A DNA stretch of 49,430 nt from Synergistaceae bacterium. GTDB taxonomy: Bacteria > Synergistota > Synergistia > Synergistales > Aminobacteriaceae. Positions 48,123 to 49,430 of this stretch are shown piece by piece. The notes under the pieces were generated by a model that saw only the letters and a list, made by a program, of their open reading frames with translations, ran no database searches and was not told the DNA's origin. The first letter of the stretch is position 1; every line of letters starts with the position of its first letter. Position numbers and translations under genes: made by a program. The stretch is from NCBI GenBank assembly GCA_012521675.1, contig JAAYLU010000004.1, positions 1 to 49,430 on the forward strand, given 5' to 3'.

Positions 48123-49430
48123 TTATCTGCCGTGCAGGCCCGCGACGTCCAGGATCAGAGCCACGTTTCCATCTCCAAGTATCGTGGCGCCCGCTATGCC
48201 CTTAATCTTCGACATAAAGCGTCCCAGTGACTTGATGACGATATCCTGCTGGCCGATCAGCTCGCTGACGATGAAGCCCACCCTGTTGCGTCCCATCCTG
48301 ACGACCACCACCGGGAACTCTTCCCTCTGCTCCCGCGAGCAGTTCGGAGTCTGCAGAATCATCGAAAGATCGTACAGCGAGAGCACCTCTCCCCGAAGCA
48401 GCGTCGCCGGGGTTCCGTGAACGGTCTTGACGTTCTCCTTTTTCACGAGGATGGTCTCTTCGACGTTCTCCAAGGGAAGGGCGTATGTCTCCTCTCCGAC
48501 CTTGATCAGAAGCGCGAGGACTATCGCAAGGGTCAGGGGAAGCCTCAGATAGACGTTGGTCCCGGCACCCAGCTCCGTCGAGATGTCAAACTGGCCGCCG
48601 AGCGCCTCGACCTTTGTCCTCACGGCGTCCATGCCGACTCCCCTGCCGGACAGATCGGTGACCTCGTCCGCCATGCTGAAGCCCGGCAGAAGGATCAGGT
48701 TGACCATCTCGTCGTCGCTCATGGCGGCGGCCTCCTCCTCGGTGACGACGCCGTTCGCCAGCGCCTTCGTCCTCACCTTGGCGGCGTCTATCCCCTTGCC
48801 GTCGTCCATCACCTCTATTATGACCCCGCTGCCCTCCTGGTAGGCGGAGATCTTTATTGTGCCCTTGGCGGGCTTGCCCACGGATTTCCTGTCCGCCTTC
48901 CTCTCTATTCCGTGGTCGATCGAGTTCCTGATGATGTGGACCATCGGCTCGCCGATCTCGTCGATGACCGTGCGGTCGAGCTCCGTCTCCTGACCCTCCA
49001 TTATCAGCTGGATCTCCTTGTCAAGAGACTTGGAAAGGTCCCGGACCAGGCGCGGGAAGCGCTCGAATATGAAGGACACAGGGACCATGCGCAGCTTGGT
49101 CACAAGCTCCTGGATGTCGCCCGATATACGACCGAGCTGTGACAAGGGCTCGTCGAACTGGCGAAGTTGCGCCTCCTGGACCAGCCTCTCTATCCGGGCG
49201 CGCCCGATGACCAGCTCGCCCACCAGGTTCATGAGCTTGTCCAGGTGACCGATGTCGACCCGTACCGTCTGCCCCTGCTTCTTCTGCGCGGGGGTCGGCT
49301 TGGCCTTCACGGGCGGTGCCTGTCGCACGGCCCTTTTCTGCGCTGCCGGCCCGGCCTCCACGACCGAGGCCTCTTCCTCCGGCGTCTCGTCAAGCTCGGT
49401 CTCTCCCGCAGGCGAGGAGAGTTCCCTTAC
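48123..49430 (-). CDS. cheA: Chemotaxis histidine kinase CheA (partial, N-terminus outside window)
   Basis: The C-terminal 435 residues of CheA. A Pro/Lys-rich linker leads to the P3 dimerisation helices (DKLMNLVGELVIGRARIERL), the P4 kinase domain with N-box HIIRNSIDHGIE, G1 DDGKGID and G2 GRGVGMDAV, and the P5 CheW-like domain ending in VALILDVAGLHGR. The P1 phosphotransfer and P2 domains lie beyond 49430. The reading frame is open to the window edge. First visible gene of the motility operon. Confidence 0.95.
   Translation of the reverse strand, partial: VRELSSPAGETELDETPEEEASVVEAGPAAQKRAVRQAPPVKAKPTPAQKKQGQTVRVDIGHLDKLMNLVGELVIGRARIERLVQEAQLRQFDEPLSQLGRISGDIQELVTKLRMVPVSFIFERFPRLVRDLSKSLDKEIQLIMEGQETELDRTVIDEIGEPMVHIIRNSIDHGIERKADRKSVGKPAKGTIKISAYQEGSGVIIEVMDDGKGIDAAKVRTKALANGVVTEEEAAAMSDDEMVNLILLPGFSMADEVTDLSGRGVGMDAVRTKVEALGGQFDISTELGAGTNVYLRLPLTLAIVLALLIKVGEETYALPLENVEETILVKKENVKTVHGTPATLLRGEVLSLYDLSMILQTPNCSREQREEFPVVVVRMGRNRVGFIVSELIGQQDIVIKSLGRFMSKIKGIAGATILGDGNVALILDVAGLHGR

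Overview
The window is a GC-rich chromosomal segment most likely from the phylum Synergistota (an anaerobic, amino-acid-using, motile bacterium). The strongest taxonomic pointer is a surface protein (19150-20844) ending in a Gly-rich/Cys/hydrophobic/Arg tail that matches the Synergist-CTERM sorting-signal pattern. Supporting signs are a B12-dependent class II ribonucleotide reductase, FlaG, FliA and CheA/CheC/CheD motility genes, and a large B12-dependent ethanolamine microcompartment locus. No database search was possible, so family calls rest on motifs and gene context.

Layout. 1-7.5 kb: a partial gene end, an HD phosphohydrolase, a PQQ-type beta-propeller, a hybrid kinase with a damaged ATP site, a HATPase-PAS-SpoIIE phosphatase, metK under a SAM-I riboswitch, a four-copy 38-bp tandem repeat, and flaG. 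7.5-18.2 kb: nrdJ behind paired NrdR-like boxes; aroA-aroC-aroK behind an aromatic-rich leader ORF and terminator; convergent pheA; ilvN-ilvC-ilvB behind a Val/Ile/Leu-rich leader ORF and terminator. 18.2-21.0 kb: a cassette of a Synergist-CTERM surface protein plus a divergent Lgt homologue, flanked by broken duplicate pieces of ilvB and eutS. 21.0-33.2 kb: the ethanolamine (EUT) locus. eutS-eutP are on the plus strand, and a 13-gene minus-strand operon runs eutB, eutC, eutL, a BMC-H protein with a DNA-binding-like tail, eutE, eutM, pduL, a flavoprotein-like gene, eutN, eutT, eutA, pduS, pduT. 33.4-36.0 kb: aspartokinase-homoserine dehydrogenase behind a leader ORF with four consecutive Met codons. 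36.0-39.3 kb: dispersed repeats, an AT-richer HD-hydrolase/YwgA-like pair, three tRNA genes (Lys, Glu, Thr) and a duplicated tRNA-Lys anticodon arm. 39.3-49.4 kb: an S1-DUF501-argH operon and a minus-strand chemotaxis/flagellar operon (cheA, cheC, cheD, membrane protein, fliA, fapA-like, three unknown genes).

How the genes work together. EutBC splits ethanolamine to acetaldehyde and ammonia inside a shell built from EutS, EutM, EutL, EutN, PduT and the tailed BMC-H. EutE and PduL turn acetaldehyde into acetyl-CoA and acetyl-phosphate. EutA, EutT and possibly PduS maintain adenosylcobalamin. No alcohol dehydrogenase is present, so PduS/PduT may export the NADH electrons. Amino-acid synthesis operons for aromatic, branched-chain and aspartate-family products each carry their own candidate ribosome-mediated attenuator; metK uses a riboswitch instead.

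The most interesting points are the three leader-peptide attenuators (one of them a Met-Met-Met-Met type), the Lgt-like enzyme paired with a Cys-containing C-terminal sorting signal, and the EUT operon's domain sharing between EutT and a flavoprotein-like protein.
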